Shown one piece after another: positions 53,274-62,010 of a stretch of DNA of 64,000 nucleotides (its first letter is position 1; every line of letters begins with the position of its first letter). The notes beneath the pieces are model-generated. The model had not been told where the DNA came from and did not search any database. It saw only the letters and a program-made list of their open reading frames with translations. Made by a program: the position numbers and the translations under genes. The stretch comes from JBBRBB01 sp038206235 (GTDB lineage: Bacteria > Bacteroidota > Bacteroidia > Chitinophagales > Chitinophagaceae), in contig JBBRBB010000015.1 of NCBI GenBank assembly GCA_038206235.1, forward strand, positions 1-64,000, written 5' to 3'.

Positions 53274-55199
53274 TTACTTTAGAACTACGAATTTGGCCGA
53301 GCCTGTTATCTCACCAGAAGAAACTACCTGAAGCAAATATGTTCCATTCTTCAGGCTACTTATATCAATCATTTGATTGCCTGAAGAATTTATAGTAATA
53401 TCCTTGCTTATAAATAACTGTCCTGTTGCGTCAGAAATATTAATTTTTGCGTTCTTATATCCAACCTGTAATAATTGTACATCAAGGAAGTTGTTTGCAG
53501 GATTTGGAGACACCTTCATTACAGAGGTTGCGCTATTTCCTTTTACACTTGCCATGCTCTCTTCTGCAGCATTAGAATTTTTGAAGAGTGCGTATGAATT
53601 TTGCTGGCAATTGCCGAGCGAACCTCCCTTCTTTAAAATCCCTGCTACCTTATCTTGTTCCACACATTTGCCGATAGCATTCTCATTTGTGCCGCCGCAT
53701 ACCTGCACTTTATCATTTGTGCTTCCGCAGCGTACATCCACTACATAAATTGTAACAGCAGCAATAATGTAATGTCCGTCTACTAAGTTTGTAGTTTTTA
53801 CAAAGTAACGTGTTGTTTTGTTGGGGCTCACCACCCGTGATTGCTCTTTGCTTCCGTTGCTCCATAAATACTTATAGCCATTTTCACCCTCTCCTGTAAC
53901 CATAGATATAAGCTTTACTGCTTGCGGGCCATAACCTTTATATATTGTATATGGCAACTGGCCCTTCACGGTTTGTTTGGGTGTTACGGCAACATAAGCT
54001 TCCATATTACAATTAGACTTGGTTACATTAATAATGAAATCGCATGTTACCAACTCACAACTATCGAAAATAGTAAAGCTAACCGGATGCATACCAATAT
54101 CACCGTCTGTAGGCGTCCATGAGAATACACTGCTTACAGGATTTCCTGTGGTTGGGAGTGAAGGTGTCATAGTAGCTCCGCTTGGTAAACCGCTTACATC
54201 AAGAATAACATTGTCACCCGCATTTATATCAGCAGCAGCAACAGTGAAACTAAATGGAGTACCAGAAGTTGCATTAAGCGTACTGCCGCAGGCTGGTGTA
54301 GGAGGAACAAATGCCGGCGCCGTATTGTTTGCGCACCTTGAAACTGTGAATTCTCCATACACTGCCAATCCAAAGACAGTGCTGGAAGCGGTGCCTGTAT
54401 TAAAAGAACTAAGTACATTGCCGGTAGCTATATCAATTTTGTACACATTCGATGTATTGAAATTAGCGCTATAAAACGATGTTCCGTCAGCGTCGAGATT
54501 AAGTGCAAACCAGCTATCTTCTCCTACCACATCGTATGTTTGCTGAATTACGCCGGAAGGGTCAAGGCGTAAAACGTTTATACCATTAGCTACTAATACA
54601 TCACCATTTTTCCTTATGCGCAATGCATAAGCATTTCCTCCTAAGCCATTGGCAAAATCAGGAAGTGCTGTATTCGTACAAACATCGTGTTGAAGTACAT
54701 TATCACCTTCTCCTGTGAACAACATAGTGCATTGGTCAGCCTGTAGATCAATCCAGTCAACTCTGCCGGTGTACGAAGTGCCGAGAAATGCACCTGTAGC
54801 ATCATACTTATTGAGGCCACCCCCCACATTGCCAACGTAAGCGCTTCCAGCAGCATCGAAGAGAATACTTTCAGGAATATTGTATCCGCTGCCGAATGTG
54901 CCCTGGAGAACGCCGAAGTTATTAAATACACTTATGGCGTTTACACTAAAATCGGTAACATATAAATTACCTGCCGCGTCAAATGCCATTCCGGTAGTAT
55001 ATCCGCCCAAACCTGTATTTAAGGTTTGAATGAGTGTGCCAGAAGCATCGCGCCATTGTACCTCTCCATTGGCAACGCCTATAAAAACGTCGCCTATCTG
55101 AAATTGTGCAACAGCTTTCTGCATCTGCAATCCAAGGGATAGAAGAATGCAGAGCATTACAAAGAAATTTTTTGATTGTTTTTTTACAAAATTTTTCAT
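53274..55199 (-). CDS. Secreted beta-propeller protein with type IX sorting domain (copy B)
   Basis: 641 residues with a signal peptide (about 10-32, ending AVAQ). Residues about 35-285 form a six-bladed or NHL-like propeller (GVANGEVQWRDASGTLIQTL, GMAFDAAGNLYVTDFSVN, GSAYVGNVGGGLNKYDATG, FYSANFNTSNVYKIDIATG). Residues about 295-395 are a cadherin-like domain with an NVTKSNC end. The last 235 residues, including the sorting domain (VSPNPANNFLDVQL), match copy A. It is probably an outer-membrane or secreted cargo. A propeller replaces the N-terminal half found in copy A. Confidence 0.88.
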   Translation of the reverse strand: MKNFVKKQSKNFFVMLCILLSLGLQMQKAVAQFQIGDVFIGVANGEVQWRDASGTLIQTLNTGLGGYTTGMAFDAAGNLYVTDFSVNAISVFNNFGVLQGTFGSGYNIPESILFDAAGSAYVGNVGGGLNKYDATGAFLGTSYTGRVDWIDLQADQCTMLFTGEGDNVLQHDVCTNTALPDFANGLGGNAYALRIRKNGDVLVANGINVLRLDPSGVIQQTYDVVGEDSWFALNLDADGTSFYSANFNTSNVYKIDIATGNVLSSFNTGTASSTVFGLAVYGEFTVSRCANNTAPAFVPPTPACGSTLNATSGTPFSFTVAAADINAGDNVILDVSGLPSGATMTPSLPTTGNPVSSVFSWTPTDGDIGMHPVSFTIFDSCELVTCDFIINVTKSNCNMEAYVAVTPKQTVKGQLPYTIYKGYGPQAVKLISMVTGEGENGYKYLWSNGSKEQSRVVSPNKTTRYFVKTTNLVDGHYIIAAVTIYVVDVRCGSTNDKVQVCGGTNENAIGKCVEQDKVAGILKKGGSLGNCQQNSYALFKNSNAAEESMASVKGNSATSVMKVSPNPANNFLDVQLLQVGYKNAKINISDATGQLFISKDITINSSGNQMIDISSLKNGTYLLQVVSSGEITGSAKFVVLK

Positions 55200-55239
55200 A
55201 AAAATGTTTTTAAAAATTAAGGAAAGTTTTTTAGAAAGT

Positions 55240-55713
55240 TTATTGAGTTACTCGTATATCCTGAAAATTAAATTTTATAATTTCTGCCTGGTAAACAGGG
55301 GTAATTTGATCGGGACGGGCTAATAGTTCTTTTTGTTTTATATCATCGCAGCCCGATGAGAAAGTTTCACCGGATGAAAGAACTAATTGCTTCTCCCCAA
55401 AAGGACCTTCTGTTTTCTCTGCATTTTTTTCTTGTGTAATAAAAACTTCTTTCCAGTAAACGGTAACCGGACCGCTGTTTTTATTATTAAACTTTAAGAA
55501 GACAACTTTTTTACCGTTACATTCAGAAATGGCATGATAAAGCTCAACATTAGATACGGTAGCATCTAAGTTCCAGTCTAAAGAGTTACAGTGAGAAAAT
55601 AAGAGAGCAGGAAATGATGCCGGAGGCGGCAAATTGTTTTTGGCGAAGGTGATATTGGCTATTGAAATAAAGAGGATAGCCAACATACCTGTAAGAGTTT
55701 TTGTTCTTTTCAT
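55240..55713 (-). CDS. Exported hypothetical protein upstream of cargo gene B
   Basis: 157 residues with a signal peptide (1-24, ending TFAK). The mature part is a small beta-rich domain (LDWNLDATVSNVELYHAIS, VVFLKFNNKNSGPVTVYWKEVF) with two cysteines after the signal (HC, EC) and a later one (SGC). No family recognised. It lies 40 bp upstream of the propeller cargo gene on the same strand, probably co-transcribed. The first duplication copy lacks an equivalent gene. Confidence 0.7.
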   Translation of the reverse strand: MKRTKTLTGMLAILFISIANITFAKNNLPPPASFPALLFSHCNSLDWNLDATVSNVELYHAISECNGKKVVFLKFNNKNSGPVTVYWKEVFITQEKNAEKTEGPFGEKQLVLSSGETFSSGCDDIKQKELLARPDQITPVYQAEIIKFNFQDIRVTQ

Positions 55714-55784
55714 AGTAAAAAATTTAGGTTACGAAATTTGTTTACACGGTGTTCAGGATTTGATTAGATTGATTCTTGTGAGGT

Positions 55785-55975
55785 ATTGGATTAAAAAGGT
55801 CACGACTTAAAACAATTGTTTCGCAGAGAACCGAAAGACTACATCATTTGAGAACAGTGGTTTTTGAGTTTAAGAAATATAAAAATAATGTTTCGCAGGG
55901 GATATTGGGTTTAATTGAATTGAAGTATAAATATAGCGGGGTAATTTACGAATTCCAAATTTTTTTAAAATTATT
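55785..55975. repeat. Upstream region shared with 52650-52860
   Basis: GGATTAAAAAGGT, GACTTAAAACAATTGTT, GGGGATATTGGGTTT and AATTCCAAATTTT occur in the same order as in 52650-52860, with scattered differences. It marks the right edge of the tandem duplication, next to the carboxypeptidase-like regulatory domain gene. Confidence 0.7.
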
Positions 55976-55991
55976 TTTTGAAGCTTCAAAT

Positions 55992-56771
55992 TTAATATCC
56001 TATTTCTCTTTTTGCAGCAATATAATCTTTATAGCATTGCTGAATGTAATATCCAAGCTCAATATCATTCAGCGTAAGCAGTGCATTGTATTTTGGCCGG
56101 CATATCATCATGAATGTATCCAGTTCAGGGGCTTCTAATTGGGTAAGCTGCCGCACAAATAATTTGGTAAACCTGTGATTAATATATTTATCCTGCTCCT
56201 GCTGCAGCAACCTTTCCTGCAGGCTTGCTAATTGCCTGTTGCGTTTAAAACGAAACATGTTGATGAGTTCATCAAGATCAATTCCTACAGTTACACTACC
56301 GGGAATATATGATGATGGGGAGGAAGAGCTTAATTTTAAACCTGGCTTTTTATAATTAAAATATTTGGCGTAATCTTTCCGGTTTTGAATTGAATCGAGG
56401 CGATAATCTTTATTGTAAACTTTTATTTCGGGCAGCCATGCCACATCTACATACAGCGCTACTTCAAAGTTTAAAAGATTAGTGATAGTATCAACAGGAT
56501 ATTTCATGGTTTGCTTTGAAAAATAGCTAAACCATACGGAATCATTTGTCTGCACCATGATTAAATATTTTCCCGCAGAATCTGTAATAGTATGTTTACC
56601 TGCACTGGTATAAACCGTTACAGCATCCAGCGGCTTTTTGCTGAAATAATCATAGACAGTTCCGTTTAAGCTGAAAGAAGATTGAGAATGAGAGAGTACA
56701 GGCAAACAAAAAATAACATAAGCACAAAGTAGAAATGATAAGAAATTTATTTTTTGTAATCGAAGCGTCAA
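55992..56771 (-). CDS. Exported carboxypeptidase-regulatory-like domain protein
   Basis: 259 residues with a signal peptide ending near LSHSQ (about 30). A CarboxypepD_reg-like beta-sandwich follows (LNGTVYDYFSKKPLDAVTVYTS, then TDSAGKYLI), a fold also seen at the N-terminus of TonB-dependent receptors. The C-terminal half is helical (LDELINMFRFKRNRQLASLQERLLQQ) and polar. It is probably periplasmic or outer-membrane associated; the function is unknown. Similar single-domain proteins are common in Bacteroidota. Confidence 0.75.
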   Translation of the reverse strand: MTLRLQKINFLSFLLCAYVIFCLPVLSHSQSSFSLNGTVYDYFSKKPLDAVTVYTSAGKHTITDSAGKYLIMVQTNDSVWFSYFSKQTMKYPVDTITNLLNFEVALYVDVAWLPEIKVYNKDYRLDSIQNRKDYAKYFNYKKPGLKLSSSSPSSYIPGSVTVGIDLDELINMFRFKRNRQLASLQERLLQQEQDKYINHRFTKLFVRQLTQLEAPELDTFMMICRPKYNALLTLNDIELGYYIQQCYKDYIAAKREIGY

Positions 56772-56905
56772 GATGATAAACTATATTAAGGCTTCAAGAT
56801 AAACATCAATGATGTTTGTATTGCTGAAAGTGAATTAATTTAACGTGAGGTTTAGATGTTTTGATAAATAATAGAATTCTATAAGAAATCTATGTTTGCG
56901 TTTGA

Positions 56906-58465
56906 TTATAAAAGTAACTGCAACGTATTTTTTATTCGATGAATTGTTTCATTTTTTCCAATCAATGCAGCTATATCAAAAACACCGGGACCAAATTTTC
57001 CTCCTACCAGCATCATGCGAAACGGCAGCAACAATTCTCCTGCTTTAATTTGATGCGCAGCCGCCATTTCCTTAAAAGTTTTTTCCAAATCATCATGTTG
57101 CCATAACGGCATCAACTGATAAGCACGAATAAGCTCCGTAAAGAACAATTGTTTTACCTCATTCCATTTTGGTTTTATGGCAGCAACATCAATGGTTTCA
57201 GCTATTTTAAAAAAGAAAGAAGCCTGCTGCACAAAATCGGTAAGCAAAGTACACCGGTCTTTTACAAGCTCGATAACTTTATTCAGTTTGCCATCATCAT
57301 CATTCACATATGTTCCATTACTTTCGAGAATCTCTTTAACGAGAAACGAGAAACCCCGTCCGACCGGGTCATCCGGGCGGGGAGAAACGGGCAACTTCCT
57401 TATCCACTCATGATTGAACCATTTTGCTTTTTCATAATCAAACTTCGCTCCTCCTTTATGCACACGCTCCATAGAAAATTTTTGTATCAATTCATTCAAT
57501 GAAAAAATTTCCTGGTCTGTTCCATCATTCCATCCAAGCATCGCCAGCATGTTTATGAATGCCTCTGGCAAAAATCCTTTTTCACGAAAACCATGAACAA
57601 GTTCGTTTGTGCGTGGGTCAGTCCAGTTCATAGCAAATACAGGAAATCCAAGCCTGTCGCCATCACGCTTACTTAATTTGCCGTGACCATCAGGCTTTAA
57701 TATTAAGGGAAGATGCGCCCACTGAGGCATATCATCAATCCATCCGAAATATTTCCATAACAAAATATGTACAGGTGCACTTGGCAGCCATTCCTCGCCG
57801 CGAAAAGCATGCGTTATCTTCATTAAATAATCATCAATAACAACTGCTAAATGATAGGTAGGCATTCCGTCTGCTTTCAATAATACCTTATCGTCACACT
57901 GCGATGAATGAAAAGTTACTTCACCGCGAATCATATCAGTAAATTTTATTTCTTCATCCAACGGCATTTTTATACGGATCACATGCGGTGTATTTTCATC
58001 AAGCAATTTTTTAACCTCATCCTCTTTCAGCGTTAAAGAGTTTCGCATCCATACTCTTAGCTCATAATTATATTGCGGAGCAGCATTTTTTTCTGTCTTA
58101 AACTTTATCCGCATTTCATTCAACTCATCTGTGGTGTCAAATGCATAATATGCGTAGCCATCTTTCACTATTTGTTCGGCATATTGCCGGTAAATTTTCT
58201 TCCTTTCACTTTGCCTGTAAGGTGCATACTCGCCGCCATGTACCGGGCTTTCATCGGGCTGCAAACCGCACCAGTTAAGGGTTTCATAAATATATTCTTC
58301 AGCGCCCTCAACATATCTTGATTGGTCTGTATCTTCTATACGAACAATAAAATCGCCGCCGTGCTGTTTTGCAAAAAGATAATTAAACAACACAGTTCTT
58401 ACACCCCCAATATGCAGGCCGCCTGTTGGTGATGGCGCAAAACGTACCCGTACTTTTTTAGTCAT
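56906..58465 (-). CDS. gltX: Glutamate-tRNA ligase
   Basis: 519 residues. The class I signature region is RFAPSPTGGLHIGG (HIGG in place of HIGH, residues 18-21), the KMSKS-type loop is KLSKRDGDRLGFP near 264, and the FDTTDEL and YHLAVVIDDYLMKITHAFRGEEWLPS motifs belong to this family. It charges tRNA-Glu and is probably discriminating, although sequence alone does not settle whether tRNA-Gln is also charged. The C-terminal anticodon-binding domain is complete. Monocistronic on the minus strand. Confidence 0.96.
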   Translation of the reverse strand: MTKKVRVRFAPSPTGGLHIGGVRTVLFNYLFAKQHGGDFIVRIEDTDQSRYVEGAEEYIYETLNWCGLQPDESPVHGGEYAPYRQSERKKIYRQYAEQIVKDGYAYYAFDTTDELNEMRIKFKTEKNAAPQYNYELRVWMRNSLTLKEDEVKKLLDENTPHVIRIKMPLDEEIKFTDMIRGEVTFHSSQCDDKVLLKADGMPTYHLAVVIDDYLMKITHAFRGEEWLPSAPVHILLWKYFGWIDDMPQWAHLPLILKPDGHGKLSKRDGDRLGFPVFAMNWTDPRTNELVHGFREKGFLPEAFINMLAMLGWNDGTDQEIFSLNELIQKFSMERVHKGGAKFDYEKAKWFNHEWIRKLPVSPRPDDPVGRGFSFLVKEILESNGTYVNDDDGKLNKVIELVKDRCTLLTDFVQQASFFFKIAETIDVAAIKPKWNEVKQLFFTELIRAYQLMPLWQHDDLEKTFKEMAAAHQIKAGELLLPFRMMLVGGKFGPGVFDIAALIGKNETIHRIKNTLQLLL

Positions 58466-58564
58466 AAGATGTAAAAATAAATTATTGTTTGATTTTAATT
58501 GCGAAGCGAAGTATTGAAGTGCATAGTATAGAAAGTAAAATTAATCGCCTGTGATGAATGCGGG

Positions 58565-59251
58565 TTATTGATTGTTTGGTGAAGTTTCTATAACTGTATT
58601 TAGCATGTTTCTTTGGGCAAGATATTTTTTATACTCATCACCGAACTCGATTCTTTTGCTGATAGTTTCATTATAATTACCACTTAACCCTATTATCAAT
58701 TCTGTTATTTCTCTTACAGCATGATGCCCTCCTTCACTGCCCGTAATATAATCACACGCACGGTTTGCGATAATGTAATCCTGAAACAAAGGACTTGCAT
58801 TTCTTCTTACACAGAAGGATAGATTGCACAAGCTGCTTGCAGAAACATCGAGTATATCATCAAACACAAAGGCCATTTCACTAAATAAAATGGCATACTT
58901 TTCAGAAAAAAGTTGCAACACTTTTTTCTTATTTGAAGAGTTTATATAAACAGCATCGAAATGTTCCCGGTTTGCAAAATCAATTGCCGTATTATTATTT
59001 TCTCCGCTAATAATTGCAACACCGGGTATTTCTTTTTTGATGCGCCAATGATTAAACCGAAGCATGTTTATTCCCATAGAATCTGCTTCGGAAAAAGTGC
59101 TTCCTTTTTCAGCGCTCTTCATTCCGTTGTTAAACACACCATCCCAATCAAAAATAAATGCTTTAATACTTTGTAGCTTTTGTGCAATTTCTTCGGCGGG
59201 AATTAGAAACACACCTCCTATATCTTCAAATTTATTACGCAAATCTCTCAT
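58565..59251 (-). CDS. KdsC-like HAD phosphatase
   Basis: 228 residues. The HAD motif is FIFDWDGVFNNG (D35-W-D37), followed by ISGENN as motif 2 and VFDDILD as motif 4, the cap-less C0 layout of KdsC, which releases phosphate from Kdo-8-phosphate. It is longer than typical KdsC (about 170-190), with extra residues at both ends. Its ATG overlaps the stop of the transaldolase-CBS gene in a TGATG, so the two are translationally coupled in the Kdo operon. Confidence 0.75.
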   Translation of the reverse strand: MRDLRNKFEDIGGVFLIPAEEIAQKLQSIKAFIFDWDGVFNNGMKSAEKGSTFSEADSMGINMLRFNHWRIKKEIPGVAIISGENNNTAIDFANREHFDAVYINSSNKKKVLQLFSEKYAILFSEMAFVFDDILDVSASSLCNLSFCVRRNASPLFQDYIIANRACDYITGSEGGHHAVREITELIIGLSGNYNETISKRIEFGDEYKKYLAQRNMLNTVIETSPNNQ

Positions 59252-60258
59252 CAGATAATATCTTGAATATCTAATAAGCCCAATATTTTATCGCCGTCTT
59301 TTACAAGCAGTGTATCTACATGCGTTTCTTTAAATTTATTTTGTGCATCAAGTAAAGATGCGTCGGCGGAAATAAAATGGGGTTCATGAGGCTCCAGTTC
59401 AGAAAGTTTTTTATCTACCACATTTTCTCTTTTAGCTTCTAACATTCTGCGCAAATCCCCGTCAGTAAATACTCTGTGAATAGAATGATTACCATTTAAA
59501 ACTATAACTGCACCCACTTTTGATTTTGACATTTCAAGCAAGGCCTCTAATATTGTTGCTGAGGAATTGAGCTGAATATTTTCTTTTCGTGTAATGTCTC
59601 CTACCGTTGTAGTAAGCAAACGTGTATGCCGCACAAACTCTTCTGTACCTAAAGAAGTAAAATAATTTTCAGTCAATGATTTCATCACCTTCCACGGCAT
59701 GGTGCATGTGTGTGCGCCAATGTGCAAAGCATTTCTCACGTGCTCAACATGCCGTACAGATGAAAACATAACCTTTGACGGATAGTGAAATTTTTCAGCA
59801 ACTTCAACGCAATCTTTTACCAGTCCCAACGCATCTTGTCCCTGGTCCTGTAATCTGCCAACTAACGGACACACATAAGTAGCGCCGGCACAAAATCCCA
59901 TATATGCTTGTTGCAGTGTATAGATGAGGTGAAGATTTACCATCAGCCCTTTATCAATTAATTTTTTGCAGGCTCTTGTTCCTTCGAGTGAAACCGGAAT
60001 TTTAAAAACCGTTTTGGCGGCGTCTAAACCCAAACCAATAAGCCTTTGCGCTTCATCAATAATTTCGCCGGCATTATTGCCAAGCGCTTCCACCTGCAGA
60101 ATGTTTACAATTTTTGAAATTTCGAGAATGGCATTGTCAATATTTTGTACTCCATCCCTGAACATAAAGGTAGGTGTAGTTGTAAGACCTGTGAGATAGC
60201 CCAAATTCTGCGCTTCTCTTATTTCATCAAGCTTTACTGAATCAAGATATAACTCCAT
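59251..60258 (-). CDS. Transaldolase/fructose-6-phosphate aldolase-like domain fused to paired CBS domains
   Basis: 335 residues. Residues 1-215 are a small TalC/FSA-type transaldolase barrel: D6 in YLDSVKLDEI, GLTTTPT near 24-30, E57, Schiff-base lysine K86 in TVFKIPVSLEGT, and GATYVCPLVGRLQDQG. The FSA catalytic Tyr131 position appears to be Leu. Residues about 220-335 are two CBS motifs (GAVIVLNGNHSIHRVFTDGDLRRML, then DTLLVKDGDKILGLLDIQD), the tail usually found on KdsD. It overlaps kdsA by 17 bp and the KdsC-like gene by 1 bp. In this position it may supply or control the arabinose-5-phosphate used by KdsA (inference). Confidence 0.82.
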   Translation of the reverse strand: MELYLDSVKLDEIREAQNLGYLTGLTTTPTFMFRDGVQNIDNAILEISKIVNILQVEALGNNAGEIIDEAQRLIGLGLDAAKTVFKIPVSLEGTRACKKLIDKGLMVNLHLIYTLQQAYMGFCAGATYVCPLVGRLQDQGQDALGLVKDCVEVAEKFHYPSKVMFSSVRHVEHVRNALHIGAHTCTMPWKVMKSLTENYFTSLGTEEFVRHTRLLTTTVGDITRKENIQLNSSATILEALLEMSKSKVGAVIVLNGNHSIHRVFTDGDLRRMLEAKRENVVDKKLSELEPHEPHFISADASLLDAQNKFKETHVDTLLVKDGDKILGLLDIQDII

Positions 60259-61069
60259 GTAGTCTGTATTTTTTTTCTACTTGATGTAATTCAAGTAATG
60301 GTTTTAAAAATTCTTCTAATGAATCCAGCTTAAGCTGGCTGGCAGCATCGCACAATGCTTCCCGTGGATTGGGATGCGCTTCAATAAATATTCCATCTAC
60401 GCCTGCAGCCACTGCTGCTCTTGCCAATGTTGAAAGATATTGTCGCAGACCGCCGGATGGGTCTGCACTTGGTATTCCATATTTTCTAATTGAATGCGTA
60501 ATATCAAAAATAATTGGATAACCAAGCTGAGCTAAATCAAAAAAGCTTCTGGGGTCTACAACCAAATCATTATAACCAAAAGTATAACCTCTTTCTGTGA
60601 GCAAGATATTTGTATTGCCGCATGATTCAACTTTTTTAACCGGCTTGGCCATATTTGCGGGTGATATAAATTGACCGTGTTTCAAATTAATAATTCTTTC
60701 TGTATTCGCAGCTTCAACTACTAATGTAGTTTGCATGCAGAGATAGGCAGGAATTTGAATAATATCAAGCACCTCTGCCGCTGCTTTTACTTGTTCGGGA
60801 TAGTGAACATCTGAAAGAACAGGAAGGTCGAAATCGTTTTTAATTCTCTCAAGAATACGCAAGCCTTCATCCAATCCAGGGCCCATATAATAATCAACCG
60901 AGCTCCGGTTATCTTTCATAAAAGAAGACTTATATATTAATGGTAATCCAAGATTTTCTGAAATTTGTTTCAATCTTTCGGCTGTTCGCAGCATTAAGCT
61001 TTCCTCTTCAATTACACAAGGCCCGGAGATTAAGAAAAGCTGTTCCCAATCAATAAGAGTATTGTTCAT
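60242..61069 (-). CDS. kdsA: 3-deoxy-8-phosphooctulonate synthase
   Basis: 275 residues from the ATG at 61069; the open frame goes to 61135, but the family length and LISGPCVIEEESL motif fit the later start. Features: KSSFMKDNRSS, LSDVHYPEQVKAAAEVLDIIQIPAYLCMQT, and FDITHSIRKYG near 195. It condenses arabinose-5-phosphate with phosphoenolpyruvate to Kdo-8-phosphate, the precursor of the lipopolysaccharide inner core. It heads a three-gene overlapping operon with the transaldolase-CBS and KdsC-like genes. No kdsD-like isomerase gene is in the operon. Confidence 0.95.
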   Translation of the reverse strand: MNNTLIDWEQLFLISGPCVIEEESLMLRTAERLKQISENLGLPLIYKSSFMKDNRSSVDYYMGPGLDEGLRILERIKNDFDLPVLSDVHYPEQVKAAAEVLDIIQIPAYLCMQTTLVVEAANTERIINLKHGQFISPANMAKPVKKVESCGNTNILLTERGYTFGYNDLVVDPRSFFDLAQLGYPIIFDITHSIRKYGIPSADPSGGLRQYLSTLARAAVAAGVDGIFIEAHPNPREALCDAASQLKLDSLEEFLKPLLELHQVEKKYRLHGVIS

Positions 61070-61226
61070 AAATACTTTTATAATTATTACAGGCGCAAAT
61101 GTACGCAGCTTTTTTTCAAAGAGATTTTCTTTCAAATTTCAATAACAAAAAGGGAGTCTTCATTAAATATTGAATTTAATTAGCTGTTCATGCAACTATA
61201 AGACATAAAGAGCTAAAGGGTTTTCT

Positions 61227-61234
61227 TATTTTTG
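61227..61234 (+). promoter_or_regulatory. Possible -7 element of the deacetylase gene
   Basis: TATTTTTG matches TAnnTTTG and ends 4 bp before the ATG at 61239, implying a very short leader. No clear -33 motif. Confidence 0.3.
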
Positions 61235-61238
61235 AGCC

Positions 61239-61910
61239 ATGCTGTATCTTGTTAAAACTCCCTGGTGGTTAAAAAAATTGTATGCTTCATTAGTTTGGAA
61301 TATGCCGGCTGATGAAAAAAAAATCTATCTCACTTTTGATGATGGACCTCATGCCACTGTAACTCCATTTATATTAGAGCAACTGAAAAAATATAATGCT
61401 AAGGCAACTTTTTTTTGTATTGGCAAAAATGTAGTGGAGCATCCTGAAATTTATAGAAGAATAATTGATGAGGGCCATAAGCCCGGCAATCATACATACA
61501 ATCATGTGAATGGATGGAAAACGAGTGATAAAAAATATATCAGCAATGTGTTTGAAGCTGCACGGTATATTGACTCTGATTTATTTCGTCCGCCTTATGG
61601 TCGTATAACAAAATTCCAGGCTAAGGTGTTGCAGGGGGAAACTGGCAATCGGCAATTGGCAATCGGCAATCGGCAATCAGCAATCAGCAATCGGCAATTT
61701 AAAATCATCATGTGGGATGTATTAAGCGGAGATTTTGATAAGAAAATTTCTCCCGAACAATGTTTTCAAAATGTGATACTGAATACCAAACCAGGTTCTA
61801 TTGTCGTTTTTCATGATAGCACTAAGGCATGGGAGCGTATAAAAGTTGCATTACCAAAAGTGCTGGATTATTTTAGCAAACAAGGTTACGGCTTTGATAT
61901 GATTAAATAA
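61239..61910 (+). CDS. Polysaccharide deacetylase (NodB family) with repeat insertion
   Basis: 223 residues. NodB motifs: TFDDGPH (D34-D35, His 38 region), GNHTYNH near 87-93, FRPPYGR near 113, a WDVLSGDFD motif and HDS near 188. It removes N-acetyl groups from a polysaccharide such as peptidoglycan or a surface glycan. No signal peptide is obvious, though the N-terminus is hydrophobic. Between LQ and KIIMWD lies an extra Asn/Arg/Gln-rich loop of about 18-20 residues encoded by eight 7-bp repeats (61644-61699). Because the unit is 7 bp, changes in repeat number alter the frame. Confidence 0.88.
   Translation: MLYLVKTPWWLKKLYASLVWNMPADEKKIYLTFDDGPHATVTPFILEQLKKYNAKATFFCIGKNVVEHPEIYRRIIDEGHKPGNHTYNHVNGWKTSDKKYISNVFEAARYIDSDLFRPPYGRITKFQAKVLQGETGNRQLAIGNRQSAISNRQFKIIMWDVLSGDFDKKISPEQCFQNVILNTKPGSIVVFHDSTKAWERIKVALPKVLDYFSKQGYGFDMIK
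61644..61699 (+). repeat. Heptanucleotide repeat (GGCAATC x8) inside the deacetylase gene
   Basis: Eight consecutive 7-bp units: GGCAATC, GGCAATT, three GGCAATC, two AGCAATC, GGCAATT. The array is in frame now. Gain or loss of one or two units would truncate the protein, and three units would restore the frame. Confidence 0.95.
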
Positions 61911-62010
61911 AACCATTATCCAACACATTGCATTAAAGTAATAAAGAGCGCTGTGCAATTTAGGTTTGATTAATCTTTTTATACATTTCAGTCTTTAAAA
62001 AAATTAACTT

